DNA of 64,000 bases from Microthrixaceae bacterium (GTDB taxonomy: Bacteria > Actinomycetota > Acidimicrobiia > Acidimicrobiales > Microtrichaceae): NCBI GenBank assembly GCA_020637215.1, contig JACJWI010000005.1:1-64000 (forward strand), written 5' to 3'. The position numbers were made by a program, and so were the translations under genes. Each line of letters begins with the position of its first letter. The first letter of the stretch is position 1. Under the pieces are notes generated by a model. It searched no databases, was not told the DNA's origin, and worked only from the letters and a program-made list of their open reading frames with translations. Below are positions 17,935-26,989 of the stretch, one piece after another.

Positions 17935-18608
17935 AGGGGGCCGCCGGGCGGATCGGGATCATGGCCGAGATGCACGGTCGGGACCTCACCCGTCGTCACG
18001 GTGCGCTGGGCCTGCTCGTCGCGCTGCCGCTGTGCTTCTACCTGGCGTCGATGGGGTCCGGGGTGAGGGCCGTCGTCGCCGGCGGGGTCGGCATGGCGTT
18101 CTCGGTGTCGGGAGCCACCCTGTTCTCGCTGCTGTCGTCGGAGGAGGTCGACCAACGGCTCGTCCTCGGCGGGTACCGCCCGCTCGACCTGCTCCTGGGG
18201 CGTCTGGCCTTCCTGGCCCCGCTCGGGCTGGCCGTCGCCGCCCTCTTCTGCGCGCTCATGCTGCCGGTGTCCCAACCGGACCGACCGTGGTTGGCGTGGC
18301 TCGGGGTGTCCGCCGTCTCGGTCCAGTCGATCGCGTTCGGGCTCGCGGTCGGTGCGGTCGTCCCTCGCGAGCTCGAGGGGACGTTGGTGCTCATCGGTGT
18401 GGTCGGCATGCAGCTCGCCGTCGAGCCGGACAACGCGGTGGCCAAGGTCCTGCCGTTCTACGGGCCGCAGCAGCTGATCGAGTCGTCGTTGAGTCCGGCC
18501 GGCGGCCCGATCCTGTGGCCGCTGGTGCTCACCGCGGCCTACGGCGTCGTCCTCATGGTCGTCGCCCGGGCGTTCCTGGGACATCGCCTGGAGGTCGTCC
18601 GGCAGTGA
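17931..18608 (+). CDS. ABC-2-type transporter permease
   Basis: 225 residues with about six hydrophobic segments, including LGLLVALPLCFYLASMGSG, VVAGGVGMAFSVSGATLFSLL, LAFLAPLGLAVAALFCALML, AVSVQSIAFGLAVGAVV and LWPLVLTAAYGVVLMVVARAF. Topology and size fit an ABC-2 permease subunit, and GTG 17931 overlaps the stop of the ATP-binding subunit. It is convergent with the MacB-type ATPase gene, 8 nt from its end. No substrate-specific motif is recognised. Confidence 0.8.
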   Translation: MKGAAGRIGIMAEMHGRDLTRRHGALGLLVALPLCFYLASMGSGVRAVVAGGVGMAFSVSGATLFSLLSSEEVDQRLVLGGYRPLDLLLGRLAFLAPLGLAVAALFCALMLPVSQPDRPWLAWLGVSAVSVQSIAFGLAVGAVVPRELEGTLVLIGVVGMQLAVEPDNAVAKVLPFYGPQQLIESSLSPAGGPILWPLVLTAAYGVVLMVVARAFLGHRLEVVRQ

Positions 18609-18616
18609 CGGTCCGC

Positions 18617-19342
18617 TCAGAGGGCGTCGACCACCCGGCCATCGTCCATGCGGATGACCCGATCGGCGGCGTCGGCGACGTGGTCGTCGTGGGTCACGAC
18701 CACGATCGTGACGTCCTCCTCGGACCGGAGCTGCTCGAGGATCCCGAGCACACGCTCCACTGCGCCGCTGTCGAGAGACCCCGTCGGCTCGTCGGCGAGC
18801 AGCAGGCCGGGTCGGTTGGCCAGCGCCCGGGCGATGGCCACCCGCTGACGTTCGCCGCCGGACATCTCAGGGGGGCGCCGATGACCCAGGTCGGCCAGAT
18901 CGACCATCTCGAGCAGCTCGTCGGCCCGCTCCCGACGATCGCTCCGAGAGGTGTGGGTCCCGAGCATGGCGACCGCGACGTTGGAGCGGGCGTCGAGGTG
19001 GGGCAGGAGGTTGTGCATCTGGAACACCAGCCCGACGTCGTGGCGTCGGTAGCGGTTGACGTGGTCGGGGTGGGTGATGTCGCGGCCGTTGACCCGAAGC
19101 GATCCCGAGTCGGGGTGGTCGAGCGCGGCGAGGAGGTGCATCAGCGTCGACTTGCCGCACCCGGACCGGCCGGTGATCGCGACGTACTCGCCGGAGTCGA
19201 CGCGCATGGTCAGCCCGTCGAGGGCCGTGACGATCCCGCGGTCGAACGTCTTGCGGACGTCCACCGCGTCGATGGCGGGCTCCCGGCTGATCGTCGCCAT
19301 CGCGGTCGCGTCGACGCCCTCGCCGACAGCACTCTCGTTCAC
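18617..19342 (-). CDS. LolD/MacB-type ABC transporter ATP-binding protein
   Basis: 241 residues. Walker A GRSGCGKST, the Q-loop in VFQMHNLLPHLDARSN, signature MSGGERQRVAIARAL, Walker B LLLADEPTGSLDS and the H-loop VVTHDD match the MacB/LolD/FtsE subgroup, which works with FtsX-like permeases. Its start lies 9 nt after the stop of the FtsX-like permease gene, so the two make one operon and one transporter. Likely roles are lipoprotein or peptide export or envelope mechanotransmission; nothing here separates these. Confidence 0.92.
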   Translation of the reverse strand: MNESAVGEGVDATAMATISREPAIDAVDVRKTFDRGIVTALDGLTMRVDSGEYVAITGRSGCGKSTLMHLLAALDHPDSGSLRVNGRDITHPDHVNRYRRHDVGLVFQMHNLLPHLDARSNVAVAMLGTHTSRSDRRERADELLEMVDLADLGHRRPPEMSGGERQRVAIARALANRPGLLLADEPTGSLDSGAVERVLGILEQLRSEEDVTIVVVTHDDHVADAADRVIRMDDGRVVDAL

Positions 19343-19351
19343 GACGCTCTC

Positions 19352-20470
19352 TCATTCACGACGCATCGCCTCCTGGGGTGAGAGTCGGGCGGCGCGCAGC
19401 GCCGGGTACAGGGCGCCGAGCGCGGTCACGGCCGTGGCGGTCACCAGCGCCCGTCCGAACACCCACGCCTCGAAGGTCGGCTTGAGGATGCCGGCCAGGT
19501 CGGGCAGGTCGGCCAGGACCCACACGGCGATGAACGCGATCACCACACCCAGGCAGGCGCCGATGAAGGCGATGATCGCTGCCTCGCCGAAGATCAGCGC
19601 GATCAGTCGCCGTCGGGACCAGCCGATCGCCCGCAGCACACCGAACTCGCGGTAGCGCTCGACCAGCGACAGGAGCATCGCGTTGGCCACCACGATGGCG
19701 CCCACCGCGACGGCGACGATGGTAGCGGCCTTGTCGGCGCCGGTGATCAGCTGGTAGCCGCGGTCGGCGCGACCGAACTCGAGCAGGTTCCGGATGCCGA
19801 GCAGCAGCGGGTTGTCCCGCTCGATCCGCTGCTCGAGCGCCTTCACCTGGGTGCCCTTGTCGACCTTCACGAAGAACAACGACAGGCCGCCGGGTTGGCG
19901 TTCGTAGGCCTGGAACGGGACGAGCGGGAACATGACGGTGCTGTCGCCGAAGGTGTTGCCGGTGTTGAACACCCCGACGACCGTCTTGTCGGAGCCGCCG
20001 ATGTGGAGGGTGTCGCCCGGCCCGACGCCGATGTCCTGGGCCAACCGGACCCCGACCATGATCTCGTCCGCGGCCTCGGCGGTGAACTCCCGTCCCGCCG
20101 CGAGTCGCACCCCGAACGGAGCCAGGTCCTCGGGGCGGATCCCCACCTCGACCACGAGCGGGTGGTCCTTGTCGAGCGCCTCGGTGTCCAGCAGCACCCC
20201 GATGGCGCTCTTCACCCCGGGGGTCTTCTGCACACGGGTCAGCTGCTGCTCGGTCAGGGCGCTTTCGAGGATGTCGCTGAGGCCCTTCTGCGAGATCGTG
20301 AAGTCGGCCGCGCCAACCTTCAGCACCCCCGCGGCGGTGGTGCGGATGCTGTCGGTGACGATCCCGAGGGCCACGACGACGAGCACCCCGACGGCCACCG
20401 CGGCGGCGGTCAGCATGGACCGCACCTTCTTGGACCACACGTTGTGGCCGATCAGCCAGATGAACGACAT
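19352..20470 (-). CDS. FtsX/MacB-like ABC transporter permease
   Basis: 372 residues: an N-terminal membrane helix (MLTAAAVAVGVLVVVALGIV), a MacB_PCD periplasmic-type domain of about 200 residues, then three C-terminal helices forming the FtsX domain with the typical ERYREFGVLRAIGWSRRRL coupling loop and a terminal ARLSPQEAMR. ATG 20470 is preferred over GTG-frame starts further out because GGAG precedes it and the protein then begins at the usual cytoplasmic stub. Paired with the downstream ATPase gene. Confidence 0.9.
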   Translation of the reverse strand: MSFIWLIGHNVWSKKVRSMLTAAAVAVGVLVVVALGIVTDSIRTTAAGVLKVGAADFTISQKGLSDILESALTEQQLTRVQKTPGVKSAIGVLLDTEALDKDHPLVVEVGIRPEDLAPFGVRLAAGREFTAEAADEIMVGVRLAQDIGVGPGDTLHIGGSDKTVVGVFNTGNTFGDSTVMFPLVPFQAYERQPGGLSLFFVKVDKGTQVKALEQRIERDNPLLLGIRNLLEFGRADRGYQLITGADKAATIVAVAVGAIVVANAMLLSLVERYREFGVLRAIGWSRRRLIALIFGEAAIIAFIGACLGVVIAFIAVWVLADLPDLAGILKPTFEAWVFGRALVTATAVTALGALYPALRAARLSPQEAMRRE

Positions 20471-20597
20471 GGGCGACTCCTCGTCGCGTTCGCGTTCGGG
20501 AGCTCGGGCCACGGCGCCGTCCGCCGGGCCGTCACCCAGTGTGCCGCGGGTGAACGCTCCGTGACCGGCATGGTCGCCGACTCGCTACGGTGCGCCC

Positions 20598-22748
20598 ATG
20601 GCGGAGGCCCGACCCGACGACGTGATCCGGATCGACGCCGGAGGGTGGGGACTGAGTTGGGCACCCTCGGCCGACGGCACCCTGCACCAGGTCGGGCTCG
20701 GTCCCGCCGGGGCCGCCGCGACGCGCGACGTCGATGCCCACTGGTACCCGAGGGCGTTCCCGACGCTCGACGGCACCGACCCCTTCCGCCCGCCGGCCCT
20801 GCACGTCGTCCACGCGGACGGAACCCTGAGCACGCGGCTCGCGCTCGACGACGTCGACCGTTCCGACGCGGCGGACGGCTCCGGCGAGCACGTCGTGCTC
20901 ACGACGGTCGACGAGCTGTTCGACCTCACGGTGGAGCACCACCTGCGCACCCATCCCGACTCCGGCGTGCTCGAGCAGTGGGTGGAGGTCGTCAACGCCG
21001 AGGACGGGCCGGTGACCCTGCTCTCCCACGACTCGATCGCGCCGTTCCTGATGGTCCCCGACGACGCCGAATACGTGCAGTTCGGTGGGGCGGGCTGGGC
21101 CGACGAGTGGCGTTGGAGCGCCGGGCGACCGGTGATCGGCACCACGGTCCTCGGCAGCCTCGGTGGGGTCCAGCCCCACCTGCAACGCAGCCCGTGCCTG
21201 CTCCTGTCGCCCACCGGTCCGTTCGACGTCGACGCCGCGGGTGCACCGGCCCAGGACCGAGGTGAGGTGATCGGCCTCAGCGTGGCCTGGGGAGGCAACT
21301 CGCACGTCTCGCTCGACCTGCGCCCCCGCGCCGAACCCGGCGCGCCCGGCGAGCTGCGCGTGCGGGCCGGCGCCCACGCCCTCGGAGCGCCGTACCGACT
21401 CGACCCCGGGACGCGGATGGTGCTGCCGACGGTGGCCTGGGTGTGGTCGAGCGCCGGCAGGGACGGCGTGACCGAGGCGTTCCACCGCTGGAGCCGGGCC
21501 CGGGTGCTGCGGGATCCGGACCGCCGCCGCCCGCTGGTGGTCAACAACTGGGAGGCGACCTACTTCGACTTCGACGAGCACCGCATCGTCGGGCTCATCG
21601 ACCGGGCCGCCGAGCTCGGAGCCGACGTGTTCCTGCTCGACGACGGCTGGTTCGGCACGACCCGACCCCGCGACGACGACACCCAGGGCCTCGGTGACTG
21701 GGACGTCGACCGGCGCAAGCTGCCCGGTGGGCTCGGCCCGCTGACCGACGCGGCGGCCGAGCGGGGGATCCGCTTCGGGATCTGGGTCGAGCCCGAGATG
21801 GTCAACCCGCTCAGCGACCTCTACGACGACCATCCGGAGTGGGTCGCCCGCGACGTCCGCGAACCCCGGGAGCACCGCCAGCAGCTCTACCTGGACCCAC
21901 TCCGACCCGAGGTGCGGGACTTCGAGGTCGACGTCGTCGGCCAGACCCTGCGATCCGCCCCGGGGACCAGCTACGTCAAGTGGGACGCCAACCGACCCGT
22001 CACCGACCCCGGCTCCGCCACGCTTCCGGCCGATCGACAGGCCAACGTCTGGTTCGACCAGGTCGGCGCCACCTGGGACGTGATGGCCCGCGTCGCCGCC
22101 GCCCACCCCGACGTGGAGCTCATGTTGTGCGCGTCGGGGGGTGGCCGGGTGGACCACGGGTCGTTGCGGTGGTTCCACGAGTTCTGGACCTCCGACAACA
22201 CCGACCCCGTCGCCCGGGTCCGCATGCAGTGGGCGTGCTCGCACTTCTTCCCCGGGGCGGTGATGGCCGCGCACGTGACACGTTGGGGGGAGCGCCCGAT
22301 GGCGTTCGCGAGCGCGGTGGCTCTGTCGGGCCGCTTCGGCATCGACCTGGACCTCGAAACGACCACCCCGTCCGAGGACGACGTCCTGAGCCGGGCCGTC
22401 GAGTGGGCGCGACGCACCCAGGACGTGGTGCAGCAGGGGACGGTGCGGCGCTACGTCTCGCCGGTCGACGGAGCGGACCGCTCCCGAGCTGCGTTCTCGG
22501 TCACGCTGGGGGACCGCACCGTCGTGTTCGCCTACCAGTTGGAGGAGTCGACCTCGACCCCGCCGGTGATCCGACTCCGAGGTCTGCCCCGGGCGGGCAC
22601 CTACAGGGTCCGTACGACCGACCTGCACGGACCCGCTGAGGAGACGACCTCCACCGACGACGAGTTGGACCGCGGGATCGAATGGCCGCTCGACCGACCG
22701 CTGTCGGCGCGCCTGTGGGAGATCGAACCCGCCCGCCGGACGGCGTGA
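20598..22748 (+). CDS. GH36 alpha-galactosidase
   Basis: 716-residue glycoside hydrolase family 36 enzyme without a signal peptide, so probably cytoplasmic hydrolysis of alpha-galactosides. The N-terminal beta-supersandwich is followed by a (beta/alpha)8 barrel with LLDDGWFG, FGIWVEPEMVNP, the nucleophile Asp463 in YVKWDANR, CASGGGRVD, and the acid/base Asp533 in FWTSDNTDP. All catalytic positions are intact. No sugar transporter adjoins it; the region downstream carries trehalose and glycerate genes. Confidence 0.93.
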   Translation: MAEARPDDVIRIDAGGWGLSWAPSADGTLHQVGLGPAGAAATRDVDAHWYPRAFPTLDGTDPFRPPALHVVHADGTLSTRLALDDVDRSDAADGSGEHVVLTTVDELFDLTVEHHLRTHPDSGVLEQWVEVVNAEDGPVTLLSHDSIAPFLMVPDDAEYVQFGGAGWADEWRWSAGRPVIGTTVLGSLGGVQPHLQRSPCLLLSPTGPFDVDAAGAPAQDRGEVIGLSVAWGGNSHVSLDLRPRAEPGAPGELRVRAGAHALGAPYRLDPGTRMVLPTVAWVWSSAGRDGVTEAFHRWSRARVLRDPDRRRPLVVNNWEATYFDFDEHRIVGLIDRAAELGADVFLLDDGWFGTTRPRDDDTQGLGDWDVDRRKLPGGLGPLTDAAAERGIRFGIWVEPEMVNPLSDLYDDHPEWVARDVREPREHRQQLYLDPLRPEVRDFEVDVVGQTLRSAPGTSYVKWDANRPVTDPGSATLPADRQANVWFDQVGATWDVMARVAAAHPDVELMLCASGGGRVDHGSLRWFHEFWTSDNTDPVARVRMQWACSHFFPGAVMAAHVTRWGERPMAFASAVALSGRFGIDLDLETTTPSEDDVLSRAVEWARRTQDVVQQGTVRRYVSPVDGADRSRAAFSVTLGDRTVVFAYQLEESTSTPPVIRLRGLPRAGTYRVRTTDLHGPAEETTSTDDELDRGIEWPLDRPLSARLWEIEPARRTA

Positions 22749-22773
22749 GCGACCGCACCGGAGCGAGCGTCGA

Positions 22774-23897
22774 TCACGCGGCGGTGGGGCGGCGGGGGAC
22801 GTCGGCCCCCTGCCTCCTCAACGCCGCGACGCACACCCATCCGATCGGCACGACCAGCCAGTGCGACATCAGGCGGAAGGCGACCGACGCCGCCAGCGCC
22901 GTTGACGCGTCCGTCCCGGTGGCGGTGAGACCGACCACCAGCGCCGCCTCCACCTGACCGGCCCCACCGGGGATGATCGGGATCGCTCCCGCCAGCTGAG
23001 CCGTTCCGTACACCGCCAGCAGCCACCCCCAGGTCGCCGGGTCCGACGGGATCGATCCGCCCGTCGCGGCGACCGCCGCGACCAGCGACACGAACTCGCC
23101 GAACCAGCTGAGTACCTGCAGAGCCCACGCCGCGCTCCACCGTCCGAGCCCGGCGTGGACCGCACCGAAGGACGCGACGAAGCGGTCGGCGGCCCGGTCG
23201 GCCTGGTCGTGGAGGTCGTGGAGGTCGTGGAGGTCGTGGAGGTCGTGGAGGCTCCCGGGCTCCCGGGCGGGCCTGCCCCTGATCCGGCGCCGGATGCCCG
23301 ACCACGACCCGACGGCGATCCGGGCGGGCGCCCGGAGAAGTCCGGGGCGCCGGGCGACAACGAAGAACGCCACCAGCAGCGTGCCCGCGACGAGCGTGGG
23401 GGCGACGGCGACCGACGGGTCCTCGCCGGCCAGGGCGTAGCCGGTCAGGGTCATGAACACAAGAACCGTCGGCGCGACGACCCCGGTGGCGATCGTGGCC
23501 CACGCCGCTGCGCCGCCGCGGCGCCGGCCTCGCGGTAGCGCTGGACCATGTAGCCGGTGGCGATCGCTCCGCCGGCGGGGAGCGTGGCGGCGATCGCCCC
23601 GCTGGCGAAGCTGGCGGTGGTGGCCCGACCGAGTGGGAACCGTGCCCCGGAGGCTCCGACCAGGACCGATCGCACCGCGGCGAACACGACGATGGAGAGG
23701 ATCGAGCTGACCGAGCCGACGGCGATCCAGACCGGGTCTGCGCCGACCAGCAGGTCGACAGCGGCCAGGACCTGGTCGCGCTCCACGACGAGGAACCAGA
23801 CGAGGCCGGCCGCGGCGAGCACGGCCACGCCGACGCGGAGTCCCCGGCGGCGACCCTGGGTGCGGACCGAGCCGGCGGTGCCGTCGCCGCCCTCCAT
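22774..23897 (-). pseudogene. Lysylphosphatidylglycerol-synthase-TM-like (UPF0104) membrane protein, frameshifted
   Basis: Two adjacent frames together make one flippase-like membrane protein. The N-terminal part (start ATG 23897) gives two helices and GAIAATLPAGGAIATGYMVQRYREAG. The C-terminal part, in another frame from about 23530 down to 22774, continues with AAAWATIATGVVAPTVLV, several more helices and the family motif AIPIIPGGAGQVEAALV. The switch falls in a run of GCC/GCG repeats near 23505-23540. A one-base error there would restore an intact gene of about 374 codons; otherwise it is a recent pseudogene. A five-copy 9-bp repeat lies in the cytoplasmic loop. Confidence 0.75.
23206..23250 (-). 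repeat. Five 9-bp tandem repeats encoding (Leu-His-Asp)5
   Basis: GTCGTGGAG occurs five times head to tail on the + strand. On the coding strand it gives LHD five times in a hydrophilic loop between membrane helices. In-frame copy-number changes would lengthen or shorten the loop without breaking the frame. Confidence 0.9.
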
Positions 23898-23972
23898 GGC
23901 CGAATGGTAGGAGCAGGGCCCGGACCGGCCCCGTCAAGCCTTCGGGTGGGGTCGGTTGGCTAGGGTTCACCC

Positions 23973-24713
23973 ATGACCGCCACCCAGCGACCGAGGACCC
24001 CGCGCTCGTCGGCTCCGCCGCCCGGTCCCAACCCGGTGAACAGAGGGCTCATCCTCATCGCGGTCGGGGTGGTCCTGGCCGTCATCCTGCTGGTCAAGGC
24101 CGGCGGCGTCGGCTTCGACTCCTCCTCGACCGACGTCGCCATCGGCGAGGGCGAGGAGAAGGTCACCACCACCACCGAAGCGACCACCACCACCGTCGCC
24201 GAGCAGGCTCCGCAGACCGTCCAGGTCGTCGCCGCCAACGGCTCGGGGGCGAGCGGCATGGCCGCCAAGGCCGGCCAGGTGCTCGCCCAGAACGGCTACA
24301 CACAGGTGGTCACCACCAACGCCCTCCAGCCGGTCACGGCCTCGTCGGTGCTCTACGCCACCGGCTACGACGCCAACGCCCGGTCGATCGCCAAGATGTT
24401 CGGTCTGGCCGAGTCGGTCGTCCAGCCGCTGGCGGCGGGGACCCAACTCGCCAAGGAGCAGCCGCCCACCACCGGCGTCGTCGTCATGATCGGACCGGAC
24501 CTGACCCAGACCCTCAGCGGCGTGGGCGCCACGGCCACCACCGTCGCCGGGTCCTCGGGAGGAGTCACCACGACGGTCAAGTCGGGCAGCGGCGGAACGA
24601 CCAACACCACGGTCAAGTCGGGCACGGCTGGGGTGACCACCACCACGGTGAAGGCGGCCAGCGGTGCCGGCGCGGTGACCACCACGGTCAAGGCCGCCAC
24701 GACGACCCGCTGA
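23973..24713 (+). CDS. LytR C-terminal domain membrane-anchored protein
   Basis: 246 residues: a Pro-rich cytoplasmic stub, one membrane helix (LILIAVGVVLAVILLV, about residues 25-40), a Thr-rich linker, a LytR_C domain (about 82-172, VQVVAANGSGASGMAAKAGQVL), and a long Thr/Gly/Lys tail with repeated TTTVK units. LytR_C domains occur on cell-wall LCP-type or standalone surface proteins, and their ligand is unknown. The low-complexity tail is probably extracellular. Its stop is 11 nt before otsB, so the two may be co-transcribed. Confidence 0.82.
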   Translation: MTATQRPRTPRSSAPPPGPNPVNRGLILIAVGVVLAVILLVKAGGVGFDSSSTDVAIGEGEEKVTTTTEATTTTVAEQAPQTVQVVAANGSGASGMAAKAGQVLAQNGYTQVVTTNALQPVTASSVLYATGYDANARSIAKMFGLAESVVQPLAAGTQLAKEQPPTTGVVVMIGPDLTQTLSGVGATATTVAGSSGGVTTTVKSGSGGTTNTTVKSGTAGVTTTTVKAASGAGAVTTTVKAATTTR

Positions 24714-24724
24714 GCGACCCGGTC

Positions 24725-25492
24725 GTGGATCGGTCCTCGCTGCTCGAGCCGTTCCACACCCATGCCGCGGACGCCCTGGTGGCGTTCGACTTCGACGGCA
24801 CGTTGGCGCCCATCGTCGAGGATCCCGACGCGGCGTCGCCGATGGCCGGGGCGGTGTCCGCCCTCGAGCGGCTCGCGGCTCGCGTCGGGGAGGTGGCCGT
24901 CGTGTCCGGCCGGCCGCTCGACTTCCTGGAGCGATGGTTCCCGGAGCCGTCCGCGGTGACGCTGGTCGGCCTGTACGGGTTGGAGAGTCGCCGCCAGGGC
25001 GACCGGGCCGATCACCCCAGCGCCGGCGTCTGGCGCGAGGTCGTGTCGGACCTGGCCGAACGGGCCCGACGTCACGGCCCCGACGGGATGGACGTCGAAC
25101 CGAAGGGGCTGTCGATCACGCTGCACTACCGCCGCCGTCCCGACGTGGAGCCGTCGGTGCGCGACTGGGCGGAACGAGCCGCGGGAGCCACGGGCCTGTC
25201 GGTGAGGTCGGCCAAGATGAGCGTCGAGCTGCACCCGCCGATCGACGAGGACAAGGGCACGGTCCTGCACCGCCTCGCCGGGTTCCACACCGGGCCCGTC
25301 CTCTTCGCCGGCGACGACGTCGGCGACGTGCCGGCGTTCGACGCCCTCGGCGGGCTGGCCGCCGCCGGTCGCCCGGTGCTGGCCATCGTGGTCGACGGCC
25401 CCGAGGTCCCGTCGACGCTGCGCCGGCGGGCGGACCTGTTGGTCGACGGACCCGCCGAGGTGGCCGACATCGTCCTCTCCCTCGCCGGCTGA
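24725..25492 (+). CDS. otsB: Trehalose-6-phosphate phosphatase
   Basis: 255-residue HAD-superfamily phosphatase. Motif I is FDFDGTLAPI (nucleophile Asp near residue 21), motif II VSGRP, the conserved KMSVELHPPIDEDKG, and motif IV GDDVGD. These match trehalose-phosphatases (OtsB), which dephosphorylate trehalose 6-phosphate. It is convergent with the GT20 synthase gene, the two stops being 27 nt apart, so synthase and phosphatase sit side by side on opposite strands. The GTG start is 11 nt after the LytR_C gene. Confidence 0.92.
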   Translation: MDRSSLLEPFHTHAADALVAFDFDGTLAPIVEDPDAASPMAGAVSALERLAARVGEVAVVSGRPLDFLERWFPEPSAVTLVGLYGLESRRQGDRADHPSAGVWREVVSDLAERARRHGPDGMDVEPKGLSITLHYRRRPDVEPSVRDWAERAAGATGLSVRSAKMSVELHPPIDEDKGTVLHRLAGFHTGPVLFAGDDVGDVPAFDALGGLAAAGRPVLAIVVDGPEVPSTLRRRADLLVDGPAEVADIVLSLAG

Positions 25493-25519
25493 GGTCCGAT
25501 CACCGGGGGCTCTCCCGGT

Positions 25520-26914
25520 TCAGGTCGTCCCGGCCGCGCGGAGCTGATCCTGCAGCCAGTCGCGCGGGGTGCGCGCCACCGCGGCCCGGTGCAGCAGGTT
25601 GGCGCGCGCCGCCCGCTCCTGCGGACCGCGGTCGAGTGCCGCTCCCAGCGCGTCGGCGGTGGCGTCCAGGTCGAACGGCGAGACGCCGTCGGCGGCGCCG
25701 AGCAGCTCGGAGTACGCGCCCGCCTCGGTGGACAGCACCAGCTGGCCGTCTCGCTCGTTGATCATGGGTCCCTCCTTGGCCACCAGGTTGAGCCCGTCGC
25801 GGATCGGGTTGACCAGCAGCACGTCGTAGCGACGCAAGGCCGCGACCGAGCGCGGATGGTCGTCGTCGGTCATCAGCTCGACCGGCGTCCAGTCGGGCCC
25901 GCCCCACCGGTCGTTGACCGCCGCGGCGGCGGCCTCGACCTCGTCGCGGTAGCGGGCGTAGGCGGGCACACCGAGTCGCGACGGGTAGCAGCAGGCGACG
26001 AAGGTGACCCGGCCGCGCAGGTCGGGTCGGCGGGTCAGCAGGAGGTCGTAGGCGTGGAACCCGCGCACGATGTTCTTGGACAGCTCCATCCGGTCGACGC
26101 GGACGATGAGCTGTCGGTCGCCGAGCAGTCGGTCGAGCTCCCCCAGCGCGGCGGCGCAGCGGGGATCGGCCGCCACCCGCCGGAGGTCCTCGACGTCGCT
26201 GTTGAGGGTGGAGGTGAACACCCGGGCGGGATCGGGTCGGTCGTGGCCACCCCAGCGCCGTTGGACCTCCGAGTAGTTCTCGGCCCATCCCGACACGTGG
26301 AAGCCGCACGCGTGATGGGCGGCCAGCGCGTCGAGCATCTCGGTGAGCGGCTCGGTGGCCAGCACTCGGGCGTTGTCGGGTCCGGCGAACGGCGTGTGGT
26401 GGAAGTGCACCAGCGTCAGGTCGTCACGGGCGGCGCGCACGGTGGGGGCGAGCAGGGTCAGGTGGTAGTCCTGGACCAGCACGACCGCACCGTGCGGGGC
26501 GTGGGCGATCACGGTCTCGGCGAAGAGCTGGTTGACCGCCCGGTACGACGTCCAGGCCTCGCGCCAGCGGACGTCGAGCTCCGGGTCGCGGGTGAGGTCG
26601 AACAGTCCGTGGTGCACGAACCAGAGCATCTGGTTGGACACGACGTCGTAGTACCGGTCGAACTCATCGACGGGGACGTCGACGAGGTGCACTGGATAGC
26701 CGTCGCTCACGGGTCGCGCCTCGGCAGCAGCCGACCGGTCCGCGTCGGACAGAGCGGCCGCGACCCAGCTGATCCGACCCTCGTCCATCAGGGGGCCGAG
26801 ACCCGACACCAGGCCACCGCCGCCCCTCACCGCGACCAGCTCGTCGCCGTCGCGGCGATAGGACAGCGGACCCCGGTTGGACACCAGGACGATGGGACGC
26901 ACGGCCGGGTCCAT
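25520..26914 (-). CDS. otsA: GT20 trehalose-6-phosphate synthase-like glycosyltransferase
   Basis: 464 residues of glycosyltransferase family 20: LVSNRGPLSYRR at the N-terminus, VLVQDYHLTLLAP, LVHFHHTPFAG, the nucleotide-sugar site VRVDRMELSKNI, and NPIRDGLNLVAKEG. Classical OtsA has a VDRLDYTKG-type motif and continues VAKEYVA; here the motifs are MELSKNI and KEGPMINERDG, a divergent actinobacterial clade. The neighbouring otsB supports trehalose 6-phosphate as product, but another sugar-phosphate acceptor cannot be excluded. Divergent from glycerate kinase, 75 bp between starts. Confidence 0.82.
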   Translation of the reverse strand: MDPAVRPIVLVSNRGPLSYRRDGDELVAVRGGGGLVSGLGPLMDEGRISWVAAALSDADRSAAAEARPVSDGYPVHLVDVPVDEFDRYYDVVSNQMLWFVHHGLFDLTRDPELDVRWREAWTSYRAVNQLFAETVIAHAPHGAVVLVQDYHLTLLAPTVRAARDDLTLVHFHHTPFAGPDNARVLATEPLTEMLDALAAHHACGFHVSGWAENYSEVQRRWGGHDRPDPARVFTSTLNSDVEDLRRVAADPRCAAALGELDRLLGDRQLIVRVDRMELSKNIVRGFHAYDLLLTRRPDLRGRVTFVACCYPSRLGVPAYARYRDEVEAAAAAVNDRWGGPDWTPVELMTDDDHPRSVAALRRYDVLLVNPIRDGLNLVAKEGPMINERDGQLVLSTEAGAYSELLGAADGVSPFDLDATADALGAALDRGPQERAARANLLHRAAVARTPRDWLQDQLRAAGTT

Positions 26915-26989
26915 GGGCCCACCCTAGGAGCACCGACGGCGGATCCCCGTCGGGAGGTCCGGGGGCGGGCTGGCCGTAGGCTCACCGCC

